DNA of 64,000 nucleotides from Zanthoxylum bungeanum (taxonomy: Eukaryota; Streptophyta; Magnoliopsida; Sapindales; Rutaceae): positions 62,001-126,000 of the forward strand of contig SKCR01031836.1 of the NCBI GenBank assembly GCA_019454045.1, in the 5' to 3' direction. Below the pieces are notes generated by a model that worked only from the letters and a program-made list of their open reading frames with translations, was not told the origin of the DNA and did not search any database. Shown one piece after another: positions 33,221 through 45,748 of the stretch; position 1 is the stretch's first letter; every line of letters starts with the position of its first letter. A program made the position numbers and the translations under genes.

Positions 33221-33970
33221 CAAAGGCTTAACCACATAACATATGTTTTGAATCTATGCCATAGTAATTTTAATTTAATTATGCATAGGACATATTGGAT
33301 ATGTATTGCATGTTTTAATTTAAAACTTTGACCTAATTAAATTAATGACTTGATTGTCATAAATCTCTCGTGATTAGGTGATTACTTTTAAGTAATAGTA
33401 TTAATAATGTTGGAGTATTATTGGATGGTCCGTCTTGTCAATACCGAGATGAATGAGTTTTTACTACTTATATCCAATATCGCCATTAGTGTGACGGTAT
33501 AAGTGCTCAGACCTTAGATCGCTCCAGTAAAATATTAGATGTAGCGTGATGAGTTGACGTAGTCACCCAATATCGTCAATAGTGTGAGGGTGTACATACG
33601 AAGCTTATTAGTGCACATTGACAAGTACATACCTATAACACGTCTTAATCCAATATCGTCATTTGTGTGAGGATAAGAAACGGTTCAGGACCAAAGTAGG
33701 ATTTACATGAAGTGATTGACCATGAAGGTCTACCTAATGTGTTTACAAAGGCCAATATCGTCATTAGTGTGAGGCTGGAATAAATGCATGGGATCCACTT
33801 CCCGCTATGAAATTTTGATAGTCAAATTTCTATTTTTCCGTTAAGGGAGATTACAGAATTACGTAAAGTAGTGGGAGGGCATTAATAGATTTAAAATTCC
33901 ATAATCAATTAATGTTATCACTTTTGAAATGAAAATTGTTCTGCTACTACTCAAAGATGTTGTCTTTTAG
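33221..33970 (+). other. CopB leader with four spaced CCAATATCGTCATTAGTGTG repeats
   Basis: No gene. The motif CCAATATCGTCATTAGTGTG, with variants, lies at about 33473, 33567, 33650 and 33752, spaced 83-102 bases. CopC keeps four degenerate counterparts in its leader (about 43391-43700, reverse strand). Confidence 0.75.
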
Positions 33971-34821
33971 ATGGCTGCCACTAATCCATTGATGAAACTT
34001 TTGGATTCCAATAAGCTAAAAGGAGCCGAGAACTATTTCGAATGGCAAATGAACATGCGCCTTGTCTTGGAGTATGAAAAGTTGACTTATGTCACGATCA
34101 ATCCACTGCTTGTTGATATTGATCCTGACTCCACTCCAGAAGAGCGAGAAACTTTTGATAGATGGAAGGATGATAATCTGAATGTGAAATCCTACATCTT
34201 AGGATTGATGGTTCCTAATTTGATGAGACAGTACAATGAAGTACCGGATGCTTGGAGCATCATGCGAACACTCAAGGAGTTGTTCGACGTAAATCAAGGG
34301 ATGGAACTTTATCGAAGGTCTAAGGAATTATTCTGTGCTGAACTCAAGGAGGGAGGAGCTGTCAGCACTCATGTTTTGAAAATGATTGACCAAATTCGAT
34401 ATCTTGAACGACATGGCATTGTGTTTGATGAAAGGCTAGGCCGTAATTTGATTATATCTTCCTTGCCTGGTTTTTATGCTGGCTTTGTATTGAATTTCAA
34501 TATGCATTCGATGTAAGCCACATACGAAGAAATTCATAACATACTGCGCACGGCGGAGCAAGATTTGAAGAAAGGCAACCCCACACTGTATCTCCATGGT
34601 GGAGCTGGCTCTTTAAAGACTTTTGGGAAGTCAAAGAAAATCAAGATAGGGAAGAAGAAGATATCAAAGAAAAAACTCCAAGAAGCGCAAGGCGCAACAC
34701 CAAAAGTAGCTCGTGATCAATGTCTACAATGTAAGAAATCTGGACACTGGAAGAAGGACTGTCCAGAGCTTAAAGCAGGACCCTCAAGTAAGCTTTGTAT
34801 TTTTCCAATTATTGACACTCA
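33971..34821 (+). pseudogene. gag: CopB gag
   Basis: Starts at MAATNPLMKLLDSNKLKGAEN after a long leader. The copia gag core (NYFEWQMNMRLVLE, DAWSIMRTLKELF, KELFCAELKEGG, SSLPGFYAGF) is followed by a stop TAA at 34514-34516. The same frame resumes through a lysine-rich stretch to one zinc knuckle, CLQCKKSGHWKKDC (C-X2-C-X4-H-X4-C). Gag would package element RNA in the cytoplasm. A frameshift lies near 34810. Confidence 0.9.
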
Positions 34822-36102
34822 TTAGCCTTAGATGTAAATAGTGGATGGGTGTTAGACACTGGCAGTCCCACTCATATTTGAAATTCCCTGCCGGAAATGA
34901 GGGTTAAACGAATGTTGAATAAAGGGGAGATCCAGCTTAGAGTTGGCAATGGCGAGACATTGGATGTCAATGCCATAGGAACTATTGTTCTACATCTCCC
35001 AAATGGATGTAAATTAGATTTACATGACTGTTATTATGTTCCCTCACTTATCGGACAAATAATATCGCTGCCAATATTAGATAATGAGGGATATAAAATA
35101 AACATTAAGGAAGAAACTTTATGTTTGTATGATAAAGATAATTTATTGAAATGTGAATGTTCTTAATCAAATGGTCACTATGTTTTGGAAACATGTAGAG
35201 ATGTCTTTAATGTAGAGAAAAATACAAATAGGAAGTCTAAACTAAATAATACTTAATTATGGCATATGATATTGGGACACATAGGTGTTAGACATCTATC
35301 CAAATTGGTAAAGGATGGTTTGATTGAAAATCTTACCTTAGATCCTTATCCGATTTGTGAGTCATGTATCCAAGGAAAGATGACAAATGCCCCATTTCAA
35401 GGTGTTGGACACCGTGCTGGAGATTTACTGGTGCTAATACACAGTGATGTGTGTGGTCCATTAAATCATTCCGCTCATGATGGTTTGACATACTTTGTGA
35501 CTTTCACAAATGACAAGTCTAGATATGGATATGTCTATCTGATGAAACATAAGTCGGAAACATTTGACAAGTTCAAAATATTCTGAAACGAAGCAGAAAA
35601 ACAAACTAGTAAATTCATCAAATGCCTTAGATTAGATCGAGGTGGTGAATACATGAGTGAAGAATTCAGAAATTATTTAAGGGAGAATGGAATTCTCACC
35701 CAATATAGCCCACCAGGAACACCACAATAAAATAGAGTGTATGAGCATAGAAATCGTACTCTATTAGATATGGTGTGATCCATGATGTGCTATACAGATC
35801 TTCCTTATTACCTTTGGGGTTATGCTTTACAAACTGCTGCCTACATACTTAATAGGGTTCCATTGAAAGCTGTTTCTACTACCCCCTATCAGATATGGTT
35901 CGGTAGAAATCCAAGTCTTAAGAATTTAAAGATTTGGGGTTGTCCTGCATACATAAGAATTGCGCAGCGAGATAAACTAGCACCCAGAGGGTATAAATGT
36001 AGGTTCATTGGATATCCTGATAATTCCATGGGATATCAATTCTACGATTCCGAGCAACGAAATGTATTTGTTGATCGCTTTGCAACTTTTATTGAAAAGT
36101 AA
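34822..36102 (+). pseudogene. pol: CopB protease and integrase
   Basis: The protease active site WVLDTGSPTHI is intact (about 34846-34878) but a TGA follows at once. DCYYVPSLIGQII closes the domain. The integrase zinc-binding part is LWHMILGHIG..ICESCIQGKM; the core has HSDVCGP, LDRGGEY and the E of VYEHRNRTLL as the catalytic D, D, E. Stops lie at 35164, 35254, 35584, 35727 and 35777, and a PPGTPQ-stop-N break is typical of CAA/CAG decay. The WGYALQTAAYILNRVP and GCPAYIR blocks complete it. Confidence 0.88.
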
Positions 36103-37857
36103 TTTTAGAGAGAAAGTCAGAATTGTAGAGAGATTAAACTTGATAAGTTTGATCCCAACAGTAAAGAACCTGATATGGTACAAGGGATCCAACTAGGTGA
36201 AGGATCTACAATACAGGTTCTACGTAAGTCGAATAGAATATCAAGGCCTCATGAGAGTCTTATTTTAACATCTGATGTGAGCCTTGATGTTCTCCTCTTA
36301 GAGGAAACAGATCCGACTACGTATAAGGAAGCGATATTAGATATCGATTCGGGAAAATGGCAGGAAGCCATGAAATCTGAAATGGATTCAATGCATGCCA
36401 ATCAAGTCTGGGACTTAGTTGAACTTCCTGAATGAGTTAAATGTATTGGCTATAAATGGGTTTACAAAAGGAAGCGAGGGCCCGATGGAAATGTGGAAAC
36501 CTTTAAGGCCCGATTGGTAGCGAAAGGTTATACTCAACGTCTTGAGATTGACTATGAGGAAAAATTTTCACCAGTAGCCATGCAAAAATCTATTAGGATT
36601 CTTTTAGCCATTGCTGCATATCACGACTATGAGATATGGCAGATGGATGTGAAAATCGATTTCCTAAATGGATTCCTTGAAGAGAATATCTATATGGAAC
36701 AACCAGAGGGTTTCGTATCTAGTGAGACTTCAAACTTGGTTTGTAAGCTCCAAAAGTCTATTTATGGACTTAAAAGGGCATCCCGAAGCTAGAATCGTCA
36801 TTTTGATGAGATAATTAGATTATTTGGATTCATAAAAAATGATGAAGAACCATGTGTTTATAAGAAAGTTAGTGGGAGCATGATAGTTTTCTTAGTCTTG
36901 TATGTAGATGACATCCTTATCATTGGAAATGATATAGGGATGATGCAAGAACTTCTCCATGAAATATATTGGTGAAGCTTCCTATATACTAGGTATAAGT
37001 CTCTACCGAGATAGATTCAGGAAGCTTATAGGGTTGTCACAATCGACGTATATAGACAAGATGTTAGAAAGGTACAGTTTTACCAACTGCAAGGCAGCAA
37101 ATGTACCTTTCCGTTACGGCATATATCTTTCGAAGAAAATGACACCTCAAACTGAGGAAAAGAGAGTTAGGATGCCTAACTTGCTATATGCTTCTTGTAT
37201 TGGAAGCATAATGTATGTTATGTTATGTACTATACCTAACATCAGTTTCGGCGTCAGTGTGACCAGCCGAAATCAATCTGATCCAGGTAAAGATCATTAG
37301 ACAGCCGTGAAATATGTCCTAAAATATCTTAAAGGCACCAAGGATAAGTTTCTGAAATATGGAGAAGATGAGCTACAAGTTAAGGGTTATACAGACTCAG
37401 ACTTCCAAGGAGATCCAGATGATAGAAAATCTACATCAGGATACATATTTACCCTTAACGGTGGTGCAATTAGTTGGCGTTGTTCAAAGCAAGGCTCAAT
37501 AGCTGATTCCACCATTGAGGCGAAATTTATAGCGGCTTCAGAAGCTGCTAAAGAAGCTATTTGGATAAGATCACAGAACTTGGCGTTGTGTCTAGTATTA
37601 CGGATTCGATCCCGTTATACTGTGATAATAACGAAGCCATCGTGCAGGCTAAGGAGCCGATGGCGCATTCCATGTGTAAACACGTGGAAAGGAAATACCG
37701 CGTAATTAGAGAGATAATTGAACAAAAAGACATTGTGGTCATGAAGGTTCAAGGACAAGACAACATAACAGACCCGCTTACAAAGGCCTTACCTCCTAAG
37801 GTATTCGCTAAACATGTGGAGGAGATGGGACTACGGTACCATCCAGATTGGCACTAA
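36103..37857 (+). pseudogene. pol: CopB reverse transcriptase and RNase H
   Basis: Contains the pre-RT linker with AILDIDSGKWQEAMKSEMDS, RT blocks FKARLVAKGYTQ, FSPVA, WQMDVKIDFLNG, EQPEGF, CKLQKSIYGLKRASRS, and the active site LYVDDILIIGN, which is intact. The later block GEASYILGI is followed by RNase H with GYTDSDFQGDPDDRKSTSGY, STIEAKFIAASEAAKEA, CDNNEAIVQAKEP and the closing DPLTKALPP. Stops at 36433, 36790, 36973 and 37298 and frameshifts near 36100, 36960 and 37565 inactivate it. The frame ends at TAA just before the polypurine tract AAGTGGGAGTT. Confidence 0.9.
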
Positions 37858-38020
37858 GCAAGTGGGAGTTTGATGGAGTTGGTGATTGGAGTGCTAAACC
37901 GATTTGTATATTTTATTATTTATTAATAAAATAACTACATTTTTCATTTCATACATTATAATGGTATTGTCATTACGCGTATTAAATTGATGTATCGATA
38001 TGCTAAGAATGGCATCGACC

Positions 38021-38220
38021 TTAGAATAGTCTTGAAACTAGGAGTAAACTATTCTTAAAGTAAATATTCCTAGTCGTTTGTTTTGGAATACGGTCGAATT
38101 CCTATAACCTAGAAGACTAGAACATGTCGAATATTGGAATTGGAGTTCCAATGGTTTAACACGATGTACCATGAGTTTTGGAAACTCGTATGACATAAGG
38201 GTATTCGTTGGAACGAATAC
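38021..38220. other. Cluster of short palindromes in the CopB LTR
   Basis: TTAGAATAGT (38021) pairs with ACTATTCTTAA (38048-38058). ATTGGAA faces TTCCAAT (38133-38152). GAGTTT/AAACTC lies around TGG (38173-38187). GTATTCGTT lies around GG (38201-38220, fully paired). In the third LTR the GAGTTT palindrome is lengthened by CCCACATG / CATGTGGG (40668-40709). Confidence 0.75.
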
Positions 38221-39249
38221 TGAATGACTCATGGTGATTCATAATAGTTGGATGTACACACCACCGTGAATAGGAATCTCATCGAGTCGATTAGCATATG
38301 TAATCCTTTGACTATAGGATAGCATTGGTTTTGTTTAAGATCCTCCACACTTAGATGCCATGTATGTCAGAACCTTTCCTGGTCTGGCCTCTAGATGCTT
38401 ATTGAGTGTGGATCGATGCACTCAGTAATCAAGTACGAAGCAAGATAGGATCCATCGGCTCATATGTGTACCATATCTGGTTTAGGTATCCATGTGAGTT
38501 AAGTCACGATTCTTAAATACTTTGGCCAAAGTTGATCACCTAGGGTGGATCGCATCAGTTGTAAATAATCATGGACATGTCGACATGAGATGTGCGCCTT
38601 GGAAACTTGACGGTATATTCTATGTTTCCAAAGCACAACTCAGATAGCCTACGACGGTGGGATTGTTAAACATATGCGATGACCTCGACTTGTATAGTTC
38701 AGAAAGGTCGTTCGTGTTCTTCGTGAATTCGGAGGTGGCCGAATTGCGTACATATTAGCTAGGCTTATATGACAAACGTGTCTGAACTTAGAGAGTCCCA
38801 ATATGAAGTGTACTCATTGAGCACTTAGGTAGCCAATTAATATTTTGATAAAAGATAATATTCGATATTATAATTATCAACTAAGATAATCAAGTGTTAT
38901 TGGATAACATTGATTATTTACTTCGACCTAATTGAATTAATTGGATTAATTCAATAATTACACAAGGGCTTAATTATAATTCATAATTATATCTACAATT
39001 TGAGGATATTATGGTAATTTTAAGTATGTAATAATAGGTGGTTTTGGCTTGGTTTAATTGGATTAAATCAAGGTGGCAAACATTTAACTAATGCATTTCC
39101 TAATCCTTAGCTTGATTTAATTAGTATAAATCTAAGTGGGAGACAATGAAGATTAGTCACACCTAATTATACATATTTGGAAAATTAGATTAAGCCCACT
39201 TAAAAGTTGATTACAACTTTTATTAATTAAAAAATTGCCTAATTTTTGC

Positions 39250-39257
39250 TATAAATA
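39250..39257 (+). promoter_or_regulatory. TATA box, CopB second LTR
   Basis: TATAAATA in TTGCTATAAATAGCAAGC. Confidence 0.65.
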
Positions 39258-40359
39258 GCAAGCTTTAGGAAAGTTTTAATTACAAGTTCAAATACAAGCA
39301 TAAGCAAATTCTTGAGAGATTAGCCTAAGTTAGAGAAGTGTTTAGAGAAGCTTGTGAGGTCTCTACAACATTTCTTATAGGAGAAATCAAGATTGGATCT
39401 TGAAGTGAAGCTTGGAAGCATTGGAAACAAGATTGGATCTTGAAGTCAAGCTAGCACCTTCGAGGGTCTCCAACAATTTCAACAAGGAGAAGTAGATAGG
39501 ATCTTGCATCAAGCTTACTAGGTAATGTTTGATCTTTTCATAAGCTATGTTTATTTGTGTATTAGATGCATGATCACATAGCTTAATGTTGAATAAGGCT
39601 AATCAATTGTGTTAGGATACTTTAGAAGTATAAACACAACACGCTTGTAATTAGGTCAAAGATGTTCATGTTGGACATGGAACAATTAATTAGAGTTTGG
39701 AACTCTATATTAAAGCTTAGAGTTTTGGCTACCATTCTAGATTCACTTGACCACCTTTAGGTGGACTAGAATTGTTCATGAAACATTTTTAATTGGGATT
39801 CTAAAATGGTTTGTCTATTGGATTCAAAATTTACGAAAATACGTATTTAGAATAAATTTATGTTTTTGGAAAAATATTTGATATTTTGAAAAAATGAGAT
39901 TTTTATTCTATAACATGTGTCTATGATGGTTTGGAAATTAAAAATTAATTTTGAGTGTTTTTGAAGTGTTTACGGAAGACCGGATGCAATTAGGGTAATA
40001 GACCCTAATTGCATCAGCTCTCTGGAATCCAGAGAGCCTTGCAAGAGAAAAGAAACAATGAAAAAAAAATAAAAATAAAACAGCTTGTGGCGCTACAGTG
40101 TGCGCGCACTGTTCACGGCCGTTGGGCGCGCGTGCACTGTAGCGCGCGTACGCTCACTGCTCGTGGGATTTTTATTTTTGATCGTTTGGGAGTTTCCAGA
40201 CTCTGATTCAGTCCCGGTTTTTTCCTATCACTCGTAATGAAATATAGTATTTCATAAAATGTTTTAAAATTACACCAATACTTGATATCAATGGGGTAGA
40301 CCCATTTCCGCTGCCCGGGGCACCGATCCGACCCTAGGGATTCCACAACTGCCCCAACA

Positions 40360-40670
40360 GAATGGTATCAGTAGCAAAGGCTTAACCACATAACATATGT
40401 TTTGAATCTATGCCATAGTAATTTTAATTTAATTATGCATAGGACATAATGGATATGTGTTGCATGTTTTAAATTAAAACTTTGACCTAATTAAATTAAT
40501 GACATGATTGTCATAAATCTCTCGTGATTAGGTGATTACTTTTAAGTAATAGTATTAATAATGTTGGAGTATTATTGGATGGTCCGTCTTGTTAATACCG
40601 CCATTAGTGTGACGGTATAAGTGCTCAGAACTTAGGTCGCTCAGGTAAAGTAAGTGCTCAGAACTTACCC
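40360..40670 (+). other. Second copy of the CopB primer site and leader start
   Basis: TGGTATCAGTAGCAAAGGC at 40363 and about 300 bases of leader match 33206-33510. The join to the third LTR is marked by AAGTGCTCAGAACTTA twice (40619-40634, 40652-40667), a filler-like duplication typical of end joining. Confidence 0.85.
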
Positions 40671-42812
40671 ACATGCCATGAGTTTTGGAAACTCGTATGA
40701 CATGTGGGTATTCGTTGGAACGAATACTGAATGACTCATAGGTGATTCATAATAGTTGGAAGTACACACCACAGTCAATAGGAATCTCCTCGAGTCGAGT
40801 AGCATATGTAATCCTTTGACTATAGGATATCATTGGTTTTGTGTGAAATCCTCCACACTTAGATGCCATGTATGTCAGAAACCTTTCCTGGTCTGACCTC
40901 TAGATGCTCGTTGGGTGTGGATCGATGCACTCAGTAATCAAGTAAGAAGCAAGATAGGATCTGTCAGCCCATATGTGTACCATAAGGGGTTTAGGTATCC
41001 ATGTGAGTTAAGTCACGATTCTTAAATACTTTGGCCAAAGTCGATCAACTAGGGTGGATCGCATCAGTTGTAAATAATCGTGGACATGTCGACATGAGAT
41101 GTGCGCCTTGGAAACTTGACGGTATATTCTATGTTTCCTAAGCACAACTCAGATAGCCTACGACGGTGGGATTGTTAAACATATGCGATGACCTCGACTT
41201 GTATAGTTCAGAAAGGTCGTTCGTGTTCTTCGCGAATTCGGAGGTGGCCGAATTGCGTACATATTAGCTAGGATTATATGACAAACGTGTCTGAACTTAG
41301 AGAGTCCCAATATGAAGTGTACTCATTGAGCACTTAGGTAGCCAATTAATATTTTGATAAAAGATAATATTCGGTATTATAATTATCAACTAAGATAATC
41401 AAGTGTTATTGGATAACATTGATTATTTACTTTGACCTAATTGAATTAATTGGATTAATTCAATAATTACACAAGGGCTTAATTATAAAATCATAATTAT
41501 CTCTACAATTTGAGGATATTATGGTAGTTGTAAGTATGTCATAATAGGTGTTTTTGGCTTGATTTAATTGGATTAAATCAAGGTATCAAACATTTAACTA
41601 ATCCATTTCCTAATCCTTGGCTTGATTTAATTGGATTAAATCTAAGTGGGAGACAAGGGAGATTCGTCACACCTAATTATACATATTTGGACAAATTAGA
41701 TTAAGCCCACTTAAAAGTTGATTAAAACTTTTATTAATTAAAAATTGCCTAAGTTTTCCTATAAATAGTAAGCTTTAGGAAGGTTTTAATTACATGTTCA
41801 AATACAAGCATACGCAAATTCTTGAGAGATTAGCCTAAGTTATAGAAGTGTTTAGAGAAGCTTGTGAGGTCTCTATAACATTTCATATAGGAGAAATCAA
41901 GATTGGATCTTGAAGTGAAGCTTGGAAGCATTGGAAACAAGATTGGATCTTGAAGTAAATCTTGCACACCTTGGAGGTTCTCCAACAATTTCAACAAGGA
42001 GAAGTAGATTGGATCTTGCATCAAGCTTACTCGGTAATGTTTGATCTTCTCATAAGCTATGTTTATTTGTGTATTAGATGCATGATCACATAGCTTAATG
42101 TTGAATAAAGCTAATCAATTGTGTTAGGATACTTTAGAAGTATAAACATAACATGCTTGTAATTAGGTCAAAGATCTTCATGTTGGACATGGAACAATTA
42201 ATTAGAGTTTGGAACTCTAGATTAAAGCTTAGAGCTATGGCTACCATTCTAGATTCATTTGACCACCTTTAGATGGACTAGAATTGTTCATGAGACATTT
42301 CTAATTGGGATTCTAAAATGGTTTGTGTATTGGATTCAAAATTTACGAAAATGCGTATTTAGAATAAATTTATGTTTTTGGAAAAATATTTGATATTTTG
42401 AAAAAATGAGATTTTTATTATATAACACATGTTTATGATGGTTTTGAAATTAAAAATTAATTTGAGTATTTTTAAAGTGTTTAGGGAAGACCTGATGAAA
42501 TTAGGGTAATAGACCCTAATTGCATCAGCTCTCTGGAATCCAGAGAGCCGTGCAAGTGAAAAGAAACAGTGAAAATAATAATTAAAAAAAACAGCTTGTG
42601 ACGCTACAGTGTGCGCGGTATTTTTATTTTTGATCGTTTGGGAGTTTCCGGACTCCCATTCATTCTCGATTTTTTCCTATACACTCGTAATGAAATATAG
42701 TATTTCATTAAATGTTTTAAAATTACATCCATACTTGATATCCATGGGTTAGACCCAATTCCGCTGCCCGGGGTACCGATCTGACCCTGAGGGTTCCACA
42801 ACTGCCCCAACA
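40671..42812 (+). repeat. CopB third LTR, 5'-truncated (2142 bp)
   Basis: Resumes at CCATGAGTTTTGG (equivalent to 38169), ends CCCCAACA at 42812. TATAAATA at 41760-41767. It is the outer right boundary with CopC. Confidence 0.88.
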
Positions 42813-43197
42813 TAAAGAAGATAGAATCAGATTTTGGCCTAGCCTTTCATTTATAATAATATCATGTAGTTCCAATTATCAAATATGGTCAATCATGTTC
42901 AAAACATTAATGCTCACCACTCATTCATACTTAAGTGTAGTATGGAACAATTCCTTATACCTCCGATATATCTCGGTTCTTGATTTGCTTCGAACAACTC
43001 ATTAAGTGTTCTCATAATACTCCAAGCATTTGGTACATCTATATTCGGTCTAAGCAAATCAAGAATAATTTCGACAGACAATGAATTGAGCGTAACATAC
43101 CTCAATCGTTCTGACTCCAAAACAAGGCATATGTTCATTTCATATTCTAAGTAGTTCTCTGCTCCTTTTAGTTTATTAGAATCCAAAAATCAGCCAT
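42813..43197 (-). pseudogene. gag: CopC gag N-terminal fragment
   Basis: Minus-strand translation gives DSNKLKGAENYLEYEMNI, LVLESERLRYVTLN, DVPNAWSIMRTLNELFEANQ, then after shifts LNMIDHI and NERLGQNLILSSL, colinear with CopB gag. It has an internal deletion before DLLRP and a stop soon after the ATG region. It breaks off where the CopB LTR begins. Confidence 0.85.
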
Positions 43198-43977
43198 CTA
43201 CAAGACAACAATTAAACACTAGAAAAATATTATCATTTTAATATAAAAATACTAATATGATTATGGATTTTAAATCTATTTGTTCCCTCCCACTACTTTA
43301 CGTAATTCTGTAATCGTTCTTAACGGAGAAATAGAAATGTGACTATCAAAATTTCATAACGGGAAGTGGATCCCATGAAATTTACTTTAACCTCACAAAA
43401 ATGACAGTCTTGGCCTTCATAAACTCATTAGGTAGACCTCAAAGGTCAATCACATCCATGTGATTCCTAAGTTTGGTCCAGAATCGTTTATTATCCTCAA
43501 AATAATAAAGGTATTGGATTAAGGATGTTCCAGGTGTATACTTGTCAATGTGTACTAATGAACTTCATAATTAAACCCTCATAATAATGACGGTATTGGG
43601 TGACTACATCAATTCATTACGCTACATCTAATGTTTTACTGGAGCAACCTAAGTTCTGATCACTTATACCCTCAAAATAATGGCGACATTGGGCATAAGT
43701 AATAAGAACTCATTCATCTCCGTATTGATAAGACGGACCATGCAATAATGTTCCAACATTATTAATACTATTACTTAAGATAAAGTAATCACCTAATCAT
43801 AGAAGATTTATGACAATCAAGTCATTAACATCCTTAGGTAAAAATAAAAATAAAAATTTAAATCATGAAATACATATCTAATATGACTCATGCATAATTA
43901 AATTAAAGGCATAAATTCAAATACATGTCAAACATGCAATATGTATTGTATGGTTAAGACCTGCTCTGATACTGTTC
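43198..43977 (-). other. CopC leader and primer-binding site
   Basis: No gene. A tRNA-iMet-like primer site, AGTATCAGAGCAG, lies on the minus strand at about 43961-43973. The leader holds four decayed counterparts of the CopB spaced repeat (about 43391, 43496, 43577, 43670). Confidence 0.7.
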
Positions 43978-45748
43978 TGTTAAGGGGTGATTGTGGGACA
44001 CATAGGGTCAAATCGATGTCTCGCGCAGTGGAAATGGGTCTAACCCAGGTAATTGACCATGAATGTATTTTTAAATATTTTAATTGAATAATATATTCCA
44101 TTACGAGTGTATAGGAAAAAATCAGGGATAAATCGAAGTCCGGAAAAATCAAAATGGGGGTAAATCAGGCGTGTGGTACGCGTAGCGCACGCTTGCACAT
44201 GCTGCGTAAGCATGTTCATCTTGCTTGCACATGCCAAGAAAGCAGCTTGCTCATGCTATATAAGAATGCGTAGTTTGCTTGAGCTTTGTTGCACCACAAC
44301 ATGCTGCGATACAACGCAGCAACCACGAGTTTTTTAATTTTCCTTTTTAAATCCTTAAAAAATTTTAAACAACACCCAAAATAATTTTAATTTGAAAACT
44401 AACCTCAAAAAATGTTATACTACAAATATAAATATTTTGTAAATACATATATGTATTTCTTTAAATAAAAACACAAATCAAAATAGAATCCCACAATGAA
44501 ATGTTTCATGAAAAATTCTAGGTCACTCAAAGTTGGTCAAGTGATTTTAAAATGATAGGCATAGCTCAAAGTGATCATCTAGAGTTCCAAACTCTAATTT
44601 TATGTTTATGTCTAACATAAATATTTTGACCCAATCACAAGCATATTGTGTTTATGCTTCCAAAGAATCCATACACAATTCATTAGCCTACTTTCAACTT
44701 CAAGCAATGTTATTATGTATCCAATACATAATACATCATTATATGTTTCACTAATGATAACTCACTAATGAAAACATGGCCTTAGAGAAGTTCAAACTTA
44801 CCTAGCAAGCTTCATTCCAAGATCCAATCTTCTTCTCTTTGTTGAAAAATATAGAGAACTTCCAAAGCTTCTCTAAATACTTCTTTTACTTAGGCTAATA
44901 TCTCTAATACTTGCATGTTTTAGCTTTCTCAAGCTTGATTAAAAACTTAAGCTTGACTTTTATAGTGAAGCTTGGACAATTTTTAATTAATAAAAGTTCT
45001 AATCACACTTTTAGGTGGGCTTAATCCAATTTGTCCAAATATTAATAATTAGCTGTGACTAATCACCTTTCTCTATCACTTTGATTTAATCTAATTAAAT
45101 CTAGACAAAGTTTAACCAATTGATTAGTTCATTGTCTACCACTTTGATTTAATCCAATTAAATCGAGCCAAATACACCTATTATTACATATTTTATAATT
45201 ACCAAAATATCCTCCAATTGTAGAGATATTTATGAAATTACAACAAAACCCTTGTTTGATTTTGGATTAATCCAATTATTCCAATTGGGTCAAATTAAAT
45301 AATTAATGTTATCCAATAACACTTAATTATTTTAATTGATAATTATAATATCAAATATTATTTATTATCAAATATTATCGGCTACCCAAGTGCTCAACTA
45401 GTACACTTCATATTGTGGGACTCTATAATTCCAGAAACGTTCGTCATATAAGCCTAGCTCCGAATTCGCGAAGAACATGAATGACATTTCTAAACTATAC
45501 AAGCAAGTTTATCACATATATTTAATAATCCCTCTGTCGTAGGCTATCCGAGTTGTGTTTAGGAAACATAAATTACACTGTCAAGTTTCCGATTTGCATA
45601 TCTCATATTGTCGGCATGTCCACGATTCTTTAAAACTAATCAGAACACCATTTCTGATATATATGATCTACCCTAGGTGATCAGCTTTGTCTAAAGTCTT
45701 AGGAATCTTGACTAATCATTTGGATACCTTAACCCCTTATGGTACACA
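43978..45748 (-). repeat. CopC 5' LTR, cut by CopA
   Basis: The LTR end (minus sense ..CCTTAACA) is at 43978 and the sequence follows CopB LTRs with strong divergence. A reverse-strand TATAAAA lies at 44957-44963. A/T-rich, no gene. Confidence 0.8.

Larger units (their letters stand above)
37871..40359 (+). repeat. CopB second LTR, complete (2489 bp)
   Basis: TGATGGAGTTGG to CCCCAACA, preceded by the polypurine tract and followed by a second primer site. Palindromes with tiny centres occur at 38133-38152, 38170-38192 and 38201-38220. TATAAATA at 39250-39257. No gene. Confidence 0.9.
31488..42812 (+). mobile_element. CopB: Ty1/copia element with three LTRs, inserted in CopC
   Basis: Order: truncated 5' LTR, primer site, leader, gag, pol, full LTR (37871-40359), a second short leader piece with its own primer site (40360-40670), and a further LTR missing its first 0.3 kb (40671-42812). 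The right end CCAACA at 42812 is followed by the gag of CopC on the other strand, so CopB landed in that gene. The left LTR is cut by G3. Pol domain order PR-INT-RT-RNase H defines it as Ty1/copia. Confidence 0.9.
42813..45748 (-). mobile_element. CopC: older copia element related to CopB, 5' part
   Basis: Minus-strand remains: gag start, leader, primer site and 1.8 kb of 5' LTR. CopB cuts the gag at 42812/42813 and CopA cuts the LTR at 45748/45749, making CopC older than both. Expected duplications are TAAAG (42813-42817) for CopB and ACACA (45744-45748) for CopA; partners are not in the window. Confidence 0.85.

Noticed and set aside
42813..45748. CopC as the reverse-oriented continuation of CopB
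   Set aside because: Gag and LTR are more diverged and in the opposite orientation, and the CopB LTR ends with a proper CA terminus inside CopC gag.
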